Source of the DNA: Pseudomonas sp. DTU_2021_1001937_2_SI_NGA_ILE_001
GTDB lineage: Bacteria; Pseudomonadota; Gammaproteobacteria; Pseudomonadales; Pseudomonadaceae
Direction of reading: 5' to 3'
DNA length: 64,000 bases
Assembly (NCBI RefSeq): GCF_032463525.1
Contig: NZ_CP135971.1
Coordinates: 4,838,501-4,902,500, forward strand
Under the pieces are notes generated by a model. It saw only the letters and a list, made by a program, of their open reading frames with translations. It searched no databases and was not told the origin of the DNA. The position numbers were made by a program, and so were the translations under genes. Within the stretch, counting starts at the first letter, position 1. Each line of letters opens with the position of its first letter. This document shows, piece after piece, positions 1-12,743 of this stretch.

Positions 1-2
1 TG

Positions 3-659
3 GCTGCAATGGTCTGGTGGCCGCAGGCGCGCAGCGCCCATGCCCTGCAGCAGGACCGCTACCGGGTCATCGGTTTGTGGCGTGACCGCCTGGCCTGGCA
101 GGTCACTCTGTACATGGGGCTGCAGTCATCGCTGGCCTATATCGTGTTCGGCTGGCTGCCCTCGGTACTCATCGATCGCGGACTGGCCCCGGCGCAAGCC
201 GGCCTGTTGCTGTCCGGTTCGATCCTCGTGCAACTGGTCAGTGCGTTGAGCGCACCTTGGCTGGCCACCCGAGGCAAGGACCAGCGGCTGGCGATCATCC
301 TGGCCATGCTGCTGACCCTGGCGGGCCTGTTCGGCTGCCTGTATGCGCCGCTGCAGGGGCTGTGGGGCTGGGCCATTCTGCTGGGCCTGGGGCAGGGCGC
401 GGCATTCAGCCTGGCCTTGGCGCTGATCGTGCTGCGCGCGGGCAATTCGCAAGTCGCCGCCAACCTGTCGAGCATGGCTCAGGGTGTGGGCTATACGTTG
501 GCGTCCATGGGGCCTTTCGCCGTGGGGGTGGTGCATGACCTGACCGGCAGTTGGCAGGCCATCGGCTGGATCTTCGCCTTTCTGGGCTGTGGTTCGATGA
601 TCGCCGCGCTGGGCGCGGGCAGGGCGCGCCAGGTACAGGTCAGCTGTGAAAAGGTCTGA
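3..659 (+). CDS. MFS transporter (CynX/NimT-like), 5' truncated by window edge
   Basis: This is the C-terminal half of a major facilitator superfamily permease; the reading frame is open back to the window edge, so the true start lies outside. About six hydrophobic segments are visible, e.g. the stretches around LYMGLQSSLAYIVFGWLP and LLLSGSILVQLVSALSAPWL. The sequence resembles the CynX/NimT (cyanate/nitroimidazole-type) branch of exporters and permeases. The substrate cannot be read from the sequence. The gene ends with TGA at 657-659, shortly before the next gene on the same strand. The family assignment is by resemblance and the substrate is unknown. Confidence 0.75.
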   Translation, partial: AAMVWWPQARSAHALQQDRYRVIGLWRDRLAWQVTLYMGLQSSLAYIVFGWLPSVLIDRGLAPAQAGLLLSGSILVQLVSALSAPWLATRGKDQRLAIILAMLLTLAGLFGCLYAPLQGLWGWAILLGLGQGAAFSLALALIVLRAGNSQVAANLSSMAQGVGYTLASMGPFAVGVVHDLTGSWQAIGWIFAFLGCGSMIAALGAGRARQVQVSCEKV

Positions 660-725
660 TATGCCCCATGACAAATGCTGGCCTACTGCTTATCGTGCTC
701 GGATCCCATTCCCGCGAGTCATTCC

Positions 726-1217
726 ATGAGCGACGATCCGCAAAGCCAGGCCAACGCCGACCTCATCACCGCTTTCTACCAGGCCTTCGCGCGCCTGGAT
801 GCCGAAGCCATGTGCGCCTGCTACAGCGACGACGTGCTGTTCAGCGACCCGGTATTCGGTGAATTGCGCGGCGCACAGGCCAAGGACATGTGGCGCATGC
901 TCACGTCTCGGGCCAAGGAATTCTCCGTGCGTTTCGACCAGGTGCAGGCCGACGCACATACGGGTTCGGCGCACTGGGTGGCGACCTACCTGTTCAGCCA
1001 GACCGGCAACACCGTGGTCAACGACATCCAGGCGCGTTTCGTGTTGCGTGACGGCAAGATCGTCGAGCACCACGACCACTTCGACCTGTGGCGCTGGTCG
1101 CGCCAGGCCTTGGGTACCAAGGGGCTGCTGCTGGGCTGGACGCCACTGGTGCAGAACGCCATCCGTGCCCAGGCGCAAAAGGGTCTGAAGGCCTTCTCCG
1201 GGCAACGCAATGCCTGA
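726..1217 (+). CDS. Nuclear transport factor 2 (SnoaL-like) family protein
   Basis: A protein of about 163 aa with the small alpha+beta cone fold expected from its pattern: an N-terminal helix ([17 protein letters not shown]), then [18 protein letters not shown], and a C-terminal strand with [14 protein letters not shown]. This is typical of SnoaL-like/NTF2 proteins, which act as isomerases, hydrolases or small-ligand binders; no specific reaction can be assigned. An ATG at 675 is in frame, but the ATG at 726 starts the conserved domain directly and is preferred. The last 8 nt overlap the GIY-YIG gene, which suggests co-translation. Confidence 0.8.
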   Translation: MSDDPQSQANADLITAFYQAFARLDAEAMCACYSDDVLFSDPVFGELRGAQAKDMWRMLTSRAKEFSVRFDQVQADAHTGSAHWVATYLFSQTGNTVVNDIQARFVLRDGKIVEHHDHFDLWRWSRQALGTKGLLLGWTPLVQNAIRAQAQKGLKAFSGQRNA

Positions 1218-1512
1218 AAGCCTGGCCACGGCCGATGGCAAGCCCTGGTTCGTGTATCTGGTGCGGGCGGCCAACGGTTCGTTGTATTGCGGTATCAGCG
1301 ATGATCCGCAGCGGCGTTTCGCCGCGCACCAGAGCGGCAAGGGCGCGCGATTCTTCCGCGCCAGCCCGGCGGTGGCCCTGGCCTACGTGGAGTCCTGGCC
1401 CAGCAAGGGCGAGGCGCTGCGCCACGAGCGGATGATCAAGAAGCTGCGCAAGAGTGCCAAGGAAGCCCTGGCCCGTTCCGACTGGCAGGCGAGCGTCGCG
1501 CTACCCGCCTGA
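1210..1512 (+). CDS. GIY-YIG nuclease domain protein (UPF0213/YhbQ-like)
   Basis: A 100-aa single-domain protein. The GIY-YIG core appears as [27 protein letters not shown], where YLV and YCG replace the two name-giving tripeptides, followed by the conserved arginine and a C-terminal [10 protein letters not shown] helix. The length matches the YhbQ/UPF0213 group. Family members are nicking or structure-specific nucleases, and the E. coli relative is linked to DNA repair; the role here is inferred from the family. The ATG at 1210 lies inside the end of the upstream NTF2-like gene (8-nt overlap). Confidence 0.88.
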   Translation: MPESLATADGKPWFVYLVRAANGSLYCGISDDPQRRFAAHQSGKGARFFRASPAVALAYVESWPSKGEALRHERMIKKLRKSAKEALARSDWQASVALPA

Positions 1513-1565
1513 GTCAAGGGCGGGCGGCTACTCTGTGAGTTTGCCCATTCTTCAAGAGGTGACCG

Positions 1566-2501
1566 ATGTCCGAACTGATTCTGCACCATTACCCCGCTTC
1601 GCCCTTTGCTGAAAAAGCCCGCCTGATGCTCGGTTACAAGGGCCTGTCGTGGCGTTCGGTGTTCATCCCGCCGGTGATGCCCAAGCCCGATCTGATGGCC
1701 CTGACCGGTGGCTACCGCAAGACGCCCGTCTTGCAGGTGGGCGCGGATATCTATTGCGACACCGCGTTGATCGCCCGCCGTCTGGAACAGGAGAAGGCCA
1801 TTCCGGCGCTGTTTCCCCAGGGTCAGGAATTCGCTGTTGCGGGCTTGGCAGCCTGGGCCGATGCCACGTTGTTCCAGCATGCGGTGAGCCACATATTCCA
1901 GCCCGAAGTGCTGGCCGCGCGTTTCGCCAAACTGCCGCCCGAAGCGGTCGAGGCCTTCAAGGTCGATCGCGCCGGGCTGTTCAGTGGCGGCACCGCTACA
2001 CGCCTGCCGCTGGAGCAGGCCAGGCACCAATGGCCGGTGTTCATGTCGCGCCTGGACCAGCAGTTGCAGCGTAATGGCGATTTTCTGTTTGGCGAGCCGT
2101 CCGTCGCCGACTTTGCTGCCGCCCATTCGCTGTGGTTCCTGCGTCAGACGCCGCATACCGCGCCGGCCGTGGATGACTACCCGAACGTGGCCGCCTGGCT
2201 GAAGCGGGTCGAAGGCTTCGGCCACGGGGCCTTGACGCCGATGAGCAGTGCCGAGGCTATCGAAGTGGCTCGTAATACCACCCCAGTGGCTGTGCCTGTG
2301 GAAACCTTCACTGACCCTAACGGCTTCGCCGTGGGCGACCGGGTGGCGATTGGCGCTATCGACTATGGTGTCGATGCCGTGGAAGGGGAGCTGGTCTTCG
2401 CCGGCACCGAAGAATTGATTCTGCGCCGCGAAGACCCGCGGGCCGGCACCGTGCACGTGCATTTCCCGCGCCTGGGCTTCCGTATCGAAAAGCGCGGCTG
2501 A
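1566..2501 (+). CDS. Glutathione S-transferase family protein
   Basis: A 311-aa protein, longer than classical GSTs (about 200-230 aa). The N-terminal thioredoxin-like domain (about 1-80) contains SELILHHYPASPFAEKARLMLGYKG and the cis-proline region TPVLQVGADIYCDTALIARRLE. The helical C-terminal domain spans about 90-220. The last 80 or so residues form an extra domain (FTDPNGFAVGDRVAIGAIDYG...) with a beta-rich look. A GTG just upstream is ignored because the ATG at 1566 follows an AGAGGTGACC ribosome-binding sequence. Substrate unknown; probably cytosolic glutathione-dependent chemistry. Confidence 0.85.
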   Translation: MSELILHHYPASPFAEKARLMLGYKGLSWRSVFIPPVMPKPDLMALTGGYRKTPVLQVGADIYCDTALIARRLEQEKAIPALFPQGQEFAVAGLAAWADATLFQHAVSHIFQPEVLAARFAKLPPEAVEAFKVDRAGLFSGGTATRLPLEQARHQWPVFMSRLDQQLQRNGDFLFGEPSVADFAAAHSLWFLRQTPHTAPAVDDYPNVAAWLKRVEGFGHGALTPMSSAEAIEVARNTTPVAVPVETFTDPNGFAVGDRVAIGAIDYGVDAVEGELVFAGTEELILRREDPRAGTVHVHFPRLGFRIEKRG

Positions 2502-2548
2502 GCCGACGCCGGGCGGGCAGGCTGGCCCGAGCCTGCTCCTGGCCCCCT

Positions 2549-2899
2549 TCAGCGCAGCGCGTTCTCGACCTGCTCCGGGCTGAAATCGCGCAGCAGCCTG
2601 CCATTGACGTCGAGTAGCGGAATGCCGCGCCCTCCCAGGGCTTCGTAGGCCTGACGGCCTTCCTGGGAGGTTTCGATGTCGTAGTCGCGGTAGGCGATGC
2701 CCTTGCTGTCGAGCCAGCGCCGGGTCTGCTTGCAGTAGCCGCACCAGGACGTGGAATACATCACCACCCGGGCCTGGCTGTAGCGCTGCGCATCGGCCTC
2801 ATCGGGCGGGTCGATGAGGTGCTCGATGCGTCCCCAGTTCTGATAGGTCACCACCACCAGCAGGATCAGGGCGACCTTTTTCAGGGTTCGCTGCAGCAT
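2549..2899 (-). CDS. Membrane-anchored glutaredoxin family protein
   Basis: A 116-aa protein with an N-terminal hydrophobic anchor (about residues 8-19, VALILLVVVTYQ) and a glutaredoxin-like domain. The domain has a Cys53-Gly-Tyr-Cys56 redox motif (MYSTSWCGYCKQTRRWL) and the GIPLLDVNGRLL strand with its cis-proline. It starts 4 nt after the ndpA stop on the same strand, so the two are probably co-transcribed. A single N-terminal segment suggests a domain tethered at the inner membrane, probably on the periplasmic side, but topology is inference. It likely acts as a thiol-disulfide oxidoreductase. Confidence 0.85.
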   Translation of the reverse strand: MLQRTLKKVALILLVVVTYQNWGRIEHLIDPPDEADAQRYSQARVVMYSTSWCGYCKQTRRWLDSKGIAYRDYDIETSQEGRQAYEALGGRGIPLLDVNGRLLRDFSPEQVENALR

Positions 2900-2903
2900 G
2901 CGT

Positions 2904-3905
2904 TCAGCGGCGCTTCAACTGGTCGGTAAGCTGGGTGGGCAGGCCACGGATGATCAGGGTGCCGGCCTCCTCGTCATACTCGATGCGCTCACCCAGCAGG
3001 TGCGCCTCGAAGCTGATCGACAGGCCTTCGGCGCGGCCGGTGAAGCGGCGGAACTGGTTGAGGGTGCGTTTGTCGGCCGGAATCTCCGGCGACAGCCCGT
3101 AATCCTTGTTGCGGATGTGATCGTAGAAGGCCTTGGGGCGTTCTTCGTCGATCAGCTCGGAAAGTTCTTCCAGGCCGATGGGCTCGCCCAGCTTGCTCTG
3201 GCTGCTGGCGTAGTCGACCAGGGCCTTGGTCTTTTCACGGGTGGCCTCTTCGGGCAGGTCTTCGCTCTCGACGTAGTCGCTGAAGGCCTTGAGCAGGGTA
3301 CGGGTCTCGCCAGGGCCGTCGACGCCTTCCTGGCAGCCGATGAAGTCGCGGAAGTACTCCGAAACCTTCTTGCCGTTCTTGCCCTTGATGAACGAGATGT
3401 ACTGCTTGGACTGCTTGTTGTTCTGCCACTCGGAGAGGTTGATGCGCGCGGCCAGGTGCAGCTGGCTGAGGTCCAGGTGCCGCGAGGGGGTCACATCCAG
3501 CGAATCGTTGACCGCCACGCCTTCGCTGTGGTGCAGCAGGGCGATGGCCAGGTATTCGGTCATGCCCTGCTGGTAATGGGCGAACAGCACATGGCCGCCG
3601 GTGGACAGGTTGGATTCTTCCATCAGCTTCTGCAGGTGCTCGACCGCGATGCGCGAGAACGCCGTGAAGTCCTTGCCGCCATCCAGATACTCCTTCAGCC
3701 AGCCGCTGAAGGGGTAGGCACCGGATTCACCGTGGAACAGGCCCCAGGCTTTGCCTTGCTTGGCGTTGTAGCTTTCGTTCAGGTCCGCCAGCAGGTTTTC
3801 GATGGCCGCGGACTCGGCCAGTTCGCTGTCACGGGCGTGCAGCACAGCAGGGGTGCCGTCGGGTTTCTTGTCGATCAAATGGACGATGCAATGACGGATC
3901 GGCAT
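2904..3905 (-). CDS. ndpA: Nucleoid-associated protein NdpA/YejK
   Basis: A 333-aa protein matching the NdpA/YejK family in length and sequence. It starts [23 protein letters not shown] and contains [30 protein letters not shown] and a C-terminal region [30 protein letters not shown]. The E. coli homologue is found on the nucleoid and the spermidine nucleoid fraction; its biochemical activity is poorly defined. The next gene on the same strand (glutaredoxin) follows after 4 nt. The divergent hupN, another nucleoid protein, lies across a 353-bp intergenic region, which fits a shared chromosome-organisation neighbourhood. Confidence 0.93.
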   Translation of the reverse strand: MPIRHCIVHLIDKKPDGTPAVLHARDSELAESAAIENLLADLNESYNAKQGKAWGLFHGESGAYPFSGWLKEYLDGGKDFTAFSRIAVEHLQKLMEESNLSTGGHVLFAHYQQGMTEYLAIALLHHSEGVAVNDSLDVTPSRHLDLSQLHLAARINLSEWQNNKQSKQYISFIKGKNGKKVSEYFRDFIGCQEGVDGPGETRTLLKAFSDYVESEDLPEEATREKTKALVDYASSQSKLGEPIGLEELSELIDEERPKAFYDHIRNKDYGLSPEIPADKRTLNQFRRFTGRAEGLSISFEAHLLGERIEYDEEAGTLIIRGLPTQLTDQLKRR

Positions 3906-4258
3906 GGAGGTCTCGGCTGAAAAGGGTGAAAAGCAATGCAGTCGGCAAGTGTACCGCAGGGCCGGGATAAATGAGGTGACCTGGTGATTTTTCGAGCGGT
4001 AAAGAATTTTTTACGGTTTTTTTCGCCGCAGAGCCCGCAAAACCGGACCAAAAGGCTCGGCGGAGGCGGATATTTGCCCGGCTCTGTGCTAGTTTTGCGC
4101 CGTCCTGCGCACTCCAGCGCGCCAGGCATGCAGTTTGTGCACGTGCTGGCCGAACCAATTCATGGTTTCAGTATCTACATTTCGCGATTGATCGTGGCTG
4201 CCAATGGCCGACGTTGCACTCTGCAATCCATATGAATTTTATAGGGAAGGAACACCAC
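3906..4258. other. Divergent intergenic region between ndpA and hupN
   Basis: This 353-bp region has no credible gene. It contains the promoters for ndpA (minus strand) and hupN (plus strand). There are several A/T runs near 3985-4025, in contrast to the GC-rich surroundings. The hupN leader ends with the ribosome-binding sequence GGGAAGGA at about 4244-4251. No clear operator could be assigned. Confidence 0.5.
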
Positions 4259-4540
4259 ATGGCTCTTACCAAAGACCAGTTGATCGCCGATATCGCAGAC
4301 GCTATCGACGCGCCAAAGACTACCGCGCGTAACGCTCTCGAGCAGTTGGGCCAGATCGTTGCTGATCAGCTGGAAAACGGTGCTGAAATCACTCTGCCAG
4401 GCATTGGCAAGCTGAAAGTCAGCGAGCGCCCGGCTCGTACCGGCCGTAACCCGTCGACTGGCGCCGCCATCGAAATCGCTGCCAAGAAAGTGGTCAAGTT
4501 CGTACCAGCCAAAGTGCTGAACGACGCGATCAACAAGTAA
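4259..4540 (+). CDS. hupN: HU-family DNA-binding protein (HupN-like)
   Basis: A 93-aa HU protein. It starts MALTKDQLIADIADAIDAPK at an ATG preceded by GGGAAGGA. An in-frame ATG at 4214 would add 15 residues not seen in HU proteins and is rejected. The DNA-binding arm motif GRNPSTGAAIEI and the signature GKLKVSERPARTGRNP are present, and it ends VPAKVLNDAINK. HU dimers bend and constrain DNA without strong sequence specificity. The position next to ndpA and rlmF matches the hupN gene of P. putida rather than hupA or hupB, an identification from gene context. A strong terminator follows the stop. Confidence 0.92.
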   Translation: MALTKDQLIADIADAIDAPKTTARNALEQLGQIVADQLENGAEITLPGIGKLKVSERPARTGRNPSTGAAIEIAAKKVVKFVPAKVLNDAINK

Positions 4541-4556
4541 GCATCCGCTTGCTGCG

Positions 4557-4593
4557 AAAAGCCGCGCTCTGGACCACCAGGCGCGGCTTTTTC
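4557..4593 (+). terminator. Rho-independent terminator of hupN
   Basis: A GC-rich stem GCCGCGC (4561-4567) pairs with GCGCGGC (4581-4587). It is flanked by AAAA upstream and a run of T residues (4588-4592) downstream, 17 nt after the hupN stop codon. Confidence 0.85.
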
Positions 4594-4611
4594 GTGGGCG
4601 GGTGTTTTTGC

Positions 4612-4790
4612 CAGGAGCGGCTTGCGCCGCGAAAGGCTTCCCGGCTGAAGCCATTACTGTTCGCTTAAGCGGCATGTGGCCCGGTGGCAGCGGCTTTAGC
4701 CGCGAAAGCGCCAGGAAATTCACTGCATCTGTTGTGAGCAGGCGGTCGCTTCGCGGCTGAAGCCGCTCCTACCCGGCCTAACTGACCAGT
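4612..4790. repeat. REP/REPIN cluster downstream of hupN
   Basis: Two kinds of REP sequence are seen: a GAGCGGCTTGCGCCGCGAA-type palindrome at 4617-4635, and a complete 79-bp REPIN at 4689-4767. The REPIN consists of two inverted REPs (AGCGGCTTTAGCCGCGAA ... TTCGCGGCTGAAGCCGCT) around a conserved centre that includes AAATTCACTGCATCTG. Closely similar units occur at 60231-60309 and 60333-60411, and in inverted orientation at about 52957-53033. Confidence 0.8.
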
Positions 4791-4845
4791 ATTGCGGCTG
4801 AAGTCGGTCCTGCAGGGTCAAGGCGGCAGCGGGTGGCCAGCGGCC

Positions 4846-5847
4846 TCAACGCCAATGTGCGGCGCGCCAGGCTTGCTGTTCGGTATGGTCCTGGAAGGTC
4901 CAGGCGACGAAGCGGCTTTGCTTCTGACCCTGGCCCATTTCGACCACCTGCACGTCGAAGGCACCGATCCTGTTCAGGCGTTGGCGGATCTCGGGCAGGT
5001 TGGCGGCCTTGGACACCAGGGTGCTGAACCACAGCACCTGTTCGGGGATCTGCGCGCTCTCCTCGATCAGCCGCAGCACGAAGGCAATCTCGCCGCCCTC
5101 GCACCACAGCTCCTGGGCCTGGCCGCCGAAGTTCAGTACCGGCAGCTTGCGACGCGGGTCGAGCTTGCCAAGGTTCTTCCATTTGCGCTGGCTGCCCCGT
5201 GTGGCCTCTTCCAGGGAGGCATGGAAGGGTGGGTTGCACAGCGTCAGGTCGAAGCGTTCCTGAGCCGCCACAAGGCCGCTGAGGATCTTCTGGCGGTCTG
5301 CTTGCTGGCGGATCTCGATGGCCTTGTCCAGGCGGTTGGCCTTGACGATGGTGCGCGCTGCGGCAATCGCCGTGGCGTCGATCTCCGAACCGACGAACTG
5401 CCAGCCATAGTCGGCATGCCCCAGCAGCGGGTAGATGCAGTTGGCGCCGGTACCCACGTCCAGCACCTTGACCGCCGCTCCGCGCGGAATGGCTCCGGCA
5501 TTGCCGCGTGCCAGCAGGTCGGCGAGAAAATGCAGGTAGTCGGCGCGGCCAGGAATCGGCGGGCACAGGTAGTCGGCCGGGATGTCCCAGTGCGCGATGC
5601 GGTATTGGGCCTTGAGCAGGGCACGGTTGAAGGTCCTCACCGCCTGCGGGTTGGCGAAGTCGATGCTTTGCTTGCCATAAGGGTTGAGGATGACGAATTC
5701 GGCCAGCTCCGGGCTGCTCTTGATCAGCGCCGGGAAGTCGTAACGACCCTGGTGTCGGTTGCGTGGGTGCAGGGTGGCCTTGGCGGCCGCGGCAGCCGGT
5801 TTGCCGGGCGTGGCTTTTTTGCGCGGTGGTTTTGCTGTGTCGGTCAT
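4846..5847 (-). CDS. rlmF: 23S rRNA (adenine(1618)-N(6))-methyltransferase RlmF
   Basis: A 333-aa protein with a basic, Ala/Lys-rich N-terminus (residues 1-30) and a Rossmann-type SAM methyltransferase domain. Motif I is [14 protein letters not shown] (about 127-140). The catalytic motif NPPF (205-208) is typical of N6-adenine methyltransferases. The [11 protein letters not shown] and [18 protein letters not shown] segments match RlmF/YbiN. It methylates A1618 of 23S rRNA using S-adenosylmethionine. It lies between hupN (opposite strand) and valS (same strand), separated from valS by the valS terminator. Confidence 0.93.
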   Translation of the reverse strand: MTDTAKPPRKKATPGKPAAAAAKATLHPRNRHQGRYDFPALIKSSPELAEFVILNPYGKQSIDFANPQAVRTFNRALLKAQYRIAHWDIPADYLCPPIPGRADYLHFLADLLARGNAGAIPRGAAVKVLDVGTGANCIYPLLGHADYGWQFVGSEIDATAIAAARTIVKANRLDKAIEIRQQADRQKILSGLVAAQERFDLTLCNPPFHASLEEATRGSQRKWKNLGKLDPRRKLPVLNFGGQAQELWCEGGEIAFVLRLIEESAQIPEQVLWFSTLVSKAANLPEIRQRLNRIGAFDVQVVEMGQGQKQSRFVAWTFQDHTEQQAWRAAHWR

Positions 5848-5910
5848 GTGCAGGTCCTGCGGTTCGCAAGCAGGCTTGCGCCTACGGCGACAGGGTGGGG
5901 TCGCGGCAAT

Positions 5911-5939
5911 AAAAAAGCCAGCCCGCGAAGGGGCTGGCT
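5911..5939 (-). terminator. Rho-independent terminator of valS
   Basis: Read on the minus strand, the stem AGCCAGCCC pairs with GGGCTGGCT (5931-5939 with 5916-5924, 6-nt loop), followed by a T run corresponding to the A residues at 5911-5915. It lies 18 nt after the valS stop, so it insulates rlmF from valS read-through. Confidence 0.88.
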
Positions 5940-5956
5940 GTTTGCGTCAGGCGGCT

Positions 5957-8803
<2,847 letters not shown>

Positions 8804-8935
8804 GCGCGGCGGGAACCTGTGGCCTTGATTCGGAAACCGGCAAGTATACCCTCGCCGGGGATCAGCAGGCCACAAGCTGCGAGCGGGCGGGGGAAGGGCG
8901 CTGGTCAGCGGGACTTCGCCCTTCCGGGAATGGGC

Positions 8936-9340
8936 TCAGCCCTTGCCGCCAGCGGCGGCGATCAGGCGTTCCAGCCTGGCTTCCAGGCGGCGCTTGATCT
9001 CGTTCTCGATGTGCGGGGCGAAGTCGTTGATCACGTCCTGCATGATCAACTGCGCGGCAGAGCGCAGGTCGGCGTCCAAGTGCAGCAGGGTGTCGACGCT
9101 CGGTGGCGCGCCGGCCGCTGCGGGCGGTGCGTCGGGTGTCGGTGGCGGCAGCGCTTCGACGCTGGCGGCTTGCGAAGGCGGCTGGCTGTCGACCACGTCG
9201 AACAGCAGTGGGATCTGCTCCTCGCGGTGGACCGTTTCGGTCAGCAGCGGCGGCTGCAGGTTTTCTTCTTCGAGCAGCTTGCGGATCGACTCCAGGTCAT
9301 CCAGCAGGTGCGCGGATTCGGCTTTTTTCGAAGTATCCAT
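8936..9340 (-). CDS. Small conserved protein between holC and valS (function unknown)
   Basis: A 134-aa acidic protein starting MDTSKKAESAHLLDDLESIRKLLEEENLQPPLL. The N-terminal half contains a helix and then a low-complexity proline/alanine stretch (about 70-85). The C-terminal helix DFAPHIENEIKRRLEARLERLIAA looks amphipathic and could mediate dimerisation. No catalytic motif is visible. The gene is in the pepA-holC-this-valS order on one strand, 7 nt after the holC stop, so it is probably part of the holC transcript. I recall Pseudomonas orthologues only as conserved hypotheticals, often annotated by proximity to the polymerase III chi subunit. Confidence 0.75.
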   Translation of the reverse strand: MDTSKKAESAHLLDDLESIRKLLEEENLQPPLLTETVHREEQIPLLFDVVDSQPPSQAASVEALPPPTPDAPPAAAGAPPSVDTLLHLDADLRSAAQLIMQDVINDFAPHIENEIKRRLEARLERLIAAAGGKG

Positions 9341-9347
9341 CGTTCAC

Positions 9348-9776
9348 TCAAAAGCGCTGTAGTCGGTGGTCTTGCGGAGCATAGCCCTGTTCACGATAGC
9401 GGCGGAAGTTGTCGCGGGCGCTCTGGCGTACCGCCGGGTCTTCGATGACCAGTTCGGCCACCCGCGCGAAGCGCTTGAAGAAGGCCGGGATGCACAGGTC
9501 GAGGTTAATCAGCAGGTCCTGGTGGGCGCCAGGGTCGTCGCCCAGGCCGAGCACCACGGGCGCCACCGTGTCGCTTTCGGCATCGCCGTGCGGCACGAAG
9601 CTTTCGCCCTTGAAACGCCACAGCCGTTCGTCCAGGTCGTCGCGCTGGGCGGCGTCGCTGCAATGCAGGTAGACCCGGTGCCCGAGGCGCCAGGCTTTGT
9701 CGGCCAGCTTGCAGGCGAAGTCCAGCCGCGCTTCGGTGGCGGGGCTGGGCAGAATGTAGAAATCGACTTGGGTCAT
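9348..9776 (-). CDS. holC: DNA polymerase III chi subunit
   Basis: A 142-aa protein starting MTQVDFYILPSPATEARLDFACKLADKAWRLGHRVYLHC, the standard HolC N-terminus. The ATG at 9776 is preferred over an upstream in-frame ATG at 9818 that would add 14 residues overlapping the pepA stop region. Other HolC hallmarks are LDERLWRFKGESFVPHG and the basic C-terminus FRRYREQGYAPQDHRL. Chi links the clamp loader to single-strand-binding protein. It lies downstream of pepA on the minus strand, a conserved gamma-proteobacterial order. Confidence 0.94.
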   Translation of the reverse strand: MTQVDFYILPSPATEARLDFACKLADKAWRLGHRVYLHCSDAAQRDDLDERLWRFKGESFVPHGDAESDTVAPVVLGLGDDPGAHQDLLINLDLCIPAFFKRFARVAELVIEDPAVRQSARDNFRRYREQGYAPQDHRLQRF

Positions 9777-9828
9777 GTACGTTCCGCTGGCGGCCATGCC
9801 CCGCGATATGCGGGGCATGGGGTAGGGA

Positions 9829-11621
<1,793 letters not shown>

Positions 11622-12743
11622 TTGATCGTCTTTCGTTATCTGTCCCGGGAAGTGCTGGTTACACTGAGCGCCGTCAGCGCCGTGCTGCTGGTCATCATCA
11701 TGAGCGGGCGCTTCATCAAGTACCTCGCGCAGGCGGCGTCCGGGGCCCTGGACCCTGGCGTACTGTTCATGATCATGGGCTTCCGCCTGCCCGGCTTCCT
11801 GCAACTGATCCTGCCGCTGGGGCTGTTCCTGGGCATCCTGCTGGCCTACGGCCGGCTGTACCTGGAAAGCGAAATGACCGTACTGGCCGCCACCGGCATG
11901 AGCCAGCAGCGTCTGCTGGCCTTCACCATGGGCCCGGCGCTGGTGGTGGCGCTGCTGGTGGCCTGGCTGAGTTTCAGCCTGGCCCCGCAGGGCGCCGCGC
12001 AGTTCGGCCTGCTGATCAACAAGCAGGACGCCCTGACCGAGTTCGACACCCTGGTGCCGGGGCGCTTCCAGGCGCTGCGCGACGGCACGCGAATCACCTA
12101 CACCCAGGAGCTGTCCGAAGACCGCACCCAGCTGGGCGGTGTGTTCATTTCCGAGAAGCGCCTTGGCGCCGATAAAAAGAATGACGGCAGCATCACCGTG
12201 CTGGTCGCCGAGAAGGGGCGCCAGGAAGTGCGCCCCGATGGCAGCCGCTTCCTGGTTCTGGAGAACGGCTACCGCTACGACGGCAATCCCGGCCAGGCCG
12301 ACTACCGCGCCATCCAGTACGACACCTATGGTGCGCTGCTGCCCAAGCCGGAAATCAGCGAGGAAGTGACCGAGCGCGATGCGATCCCGACCCGCGAGCT
12401 GTTCGGCAACGACAACCCGCGTTACCAGGCCGAGCTGCACTGGCGTATCTCGCTGCCGATCCTGGTGTTCATCGTGACCCTGATGGCCGTGCCCCTGGCC
12501 CGCGTCAATCCGCGCCAGGGCCGCTACCTGAAACTTCTGCCTGCGATCCTCCTGTACATGGCCTACCTGACGATTCTGATCGCCGTTCGTGGCGCGCTGG
12601 AAAAGGGCAAGCTGCCCATGGCTCTGGGCATGTGGTGGGTCCACGCCCTGTTCCTGCTGATCGGCCTGGGGCTTATCTATTGGGAGCCGCTAAGGCTGCG
12701 GCTGGCGGGGCGTCGCGCAGGTGTGGAGGTGAGCCGTGGTTAA
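11622..12743 (+). CDS. lptF: LPS export ABC permease LptF
   Basis: A 373-aa inner-membrane permease of the LptB2FG lipopolysaccharide extractor, YjgP/YjgQ family. The chosen TTG start at 11622 gives MIVFRYLSREVLVTLSAVSAVLL, the usual LptF start, and lies 8 nt after GGAG; upstream in-frame codons are not supported by the family. N-terminal transmembrane segments, a periplasmic beta-jellyroll region (about 130-260) and three C-terminal segments (e.g. LPILVFIVTLMAVPLARVNP) are seen. It overlaps lptG by 8 nt, so translation is likely coupled. Confidence 0.94.
   Translation: MIVFRYLSREVLVTLSAVSAVLLVIIMSGRFIKYLAQAASGALDPGVLFMIMGFRLPGFLQLILPLGLFLGILLAYGRLYLESEMTVLAATGMSQQRLLAFTMGPALVVALLVAWLSFSLAPQGAAQFGLLINKQDALTEFDTLVPGRFQALRDGTRITYTQELSEDRTQLGGVFISEKRLGADKKNDGSITVLVAEKGRQEVRPDGSRFLVLENGYRYDGNPGQADYRAIQYDTYGALLPKPEISEEVTERDAIPTRELFGNDNPRYQAELHWRISLPILVFIVTLMAVPLARVNPRQGRYLKLLPAILLYMAYLTILIAVRGALEKGKLPMALGMWWVHALFLLIGLGLIYWEPLRLRLAGRRAGVEVSRG

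Noticed and set aside
4214..4258. Longer HU protein from an ATG at 4214
   Set aside because: It would add 15 residues absent from HU proteins, and the strong ribosome-binding sequence lies directly before the ATG at 4259.
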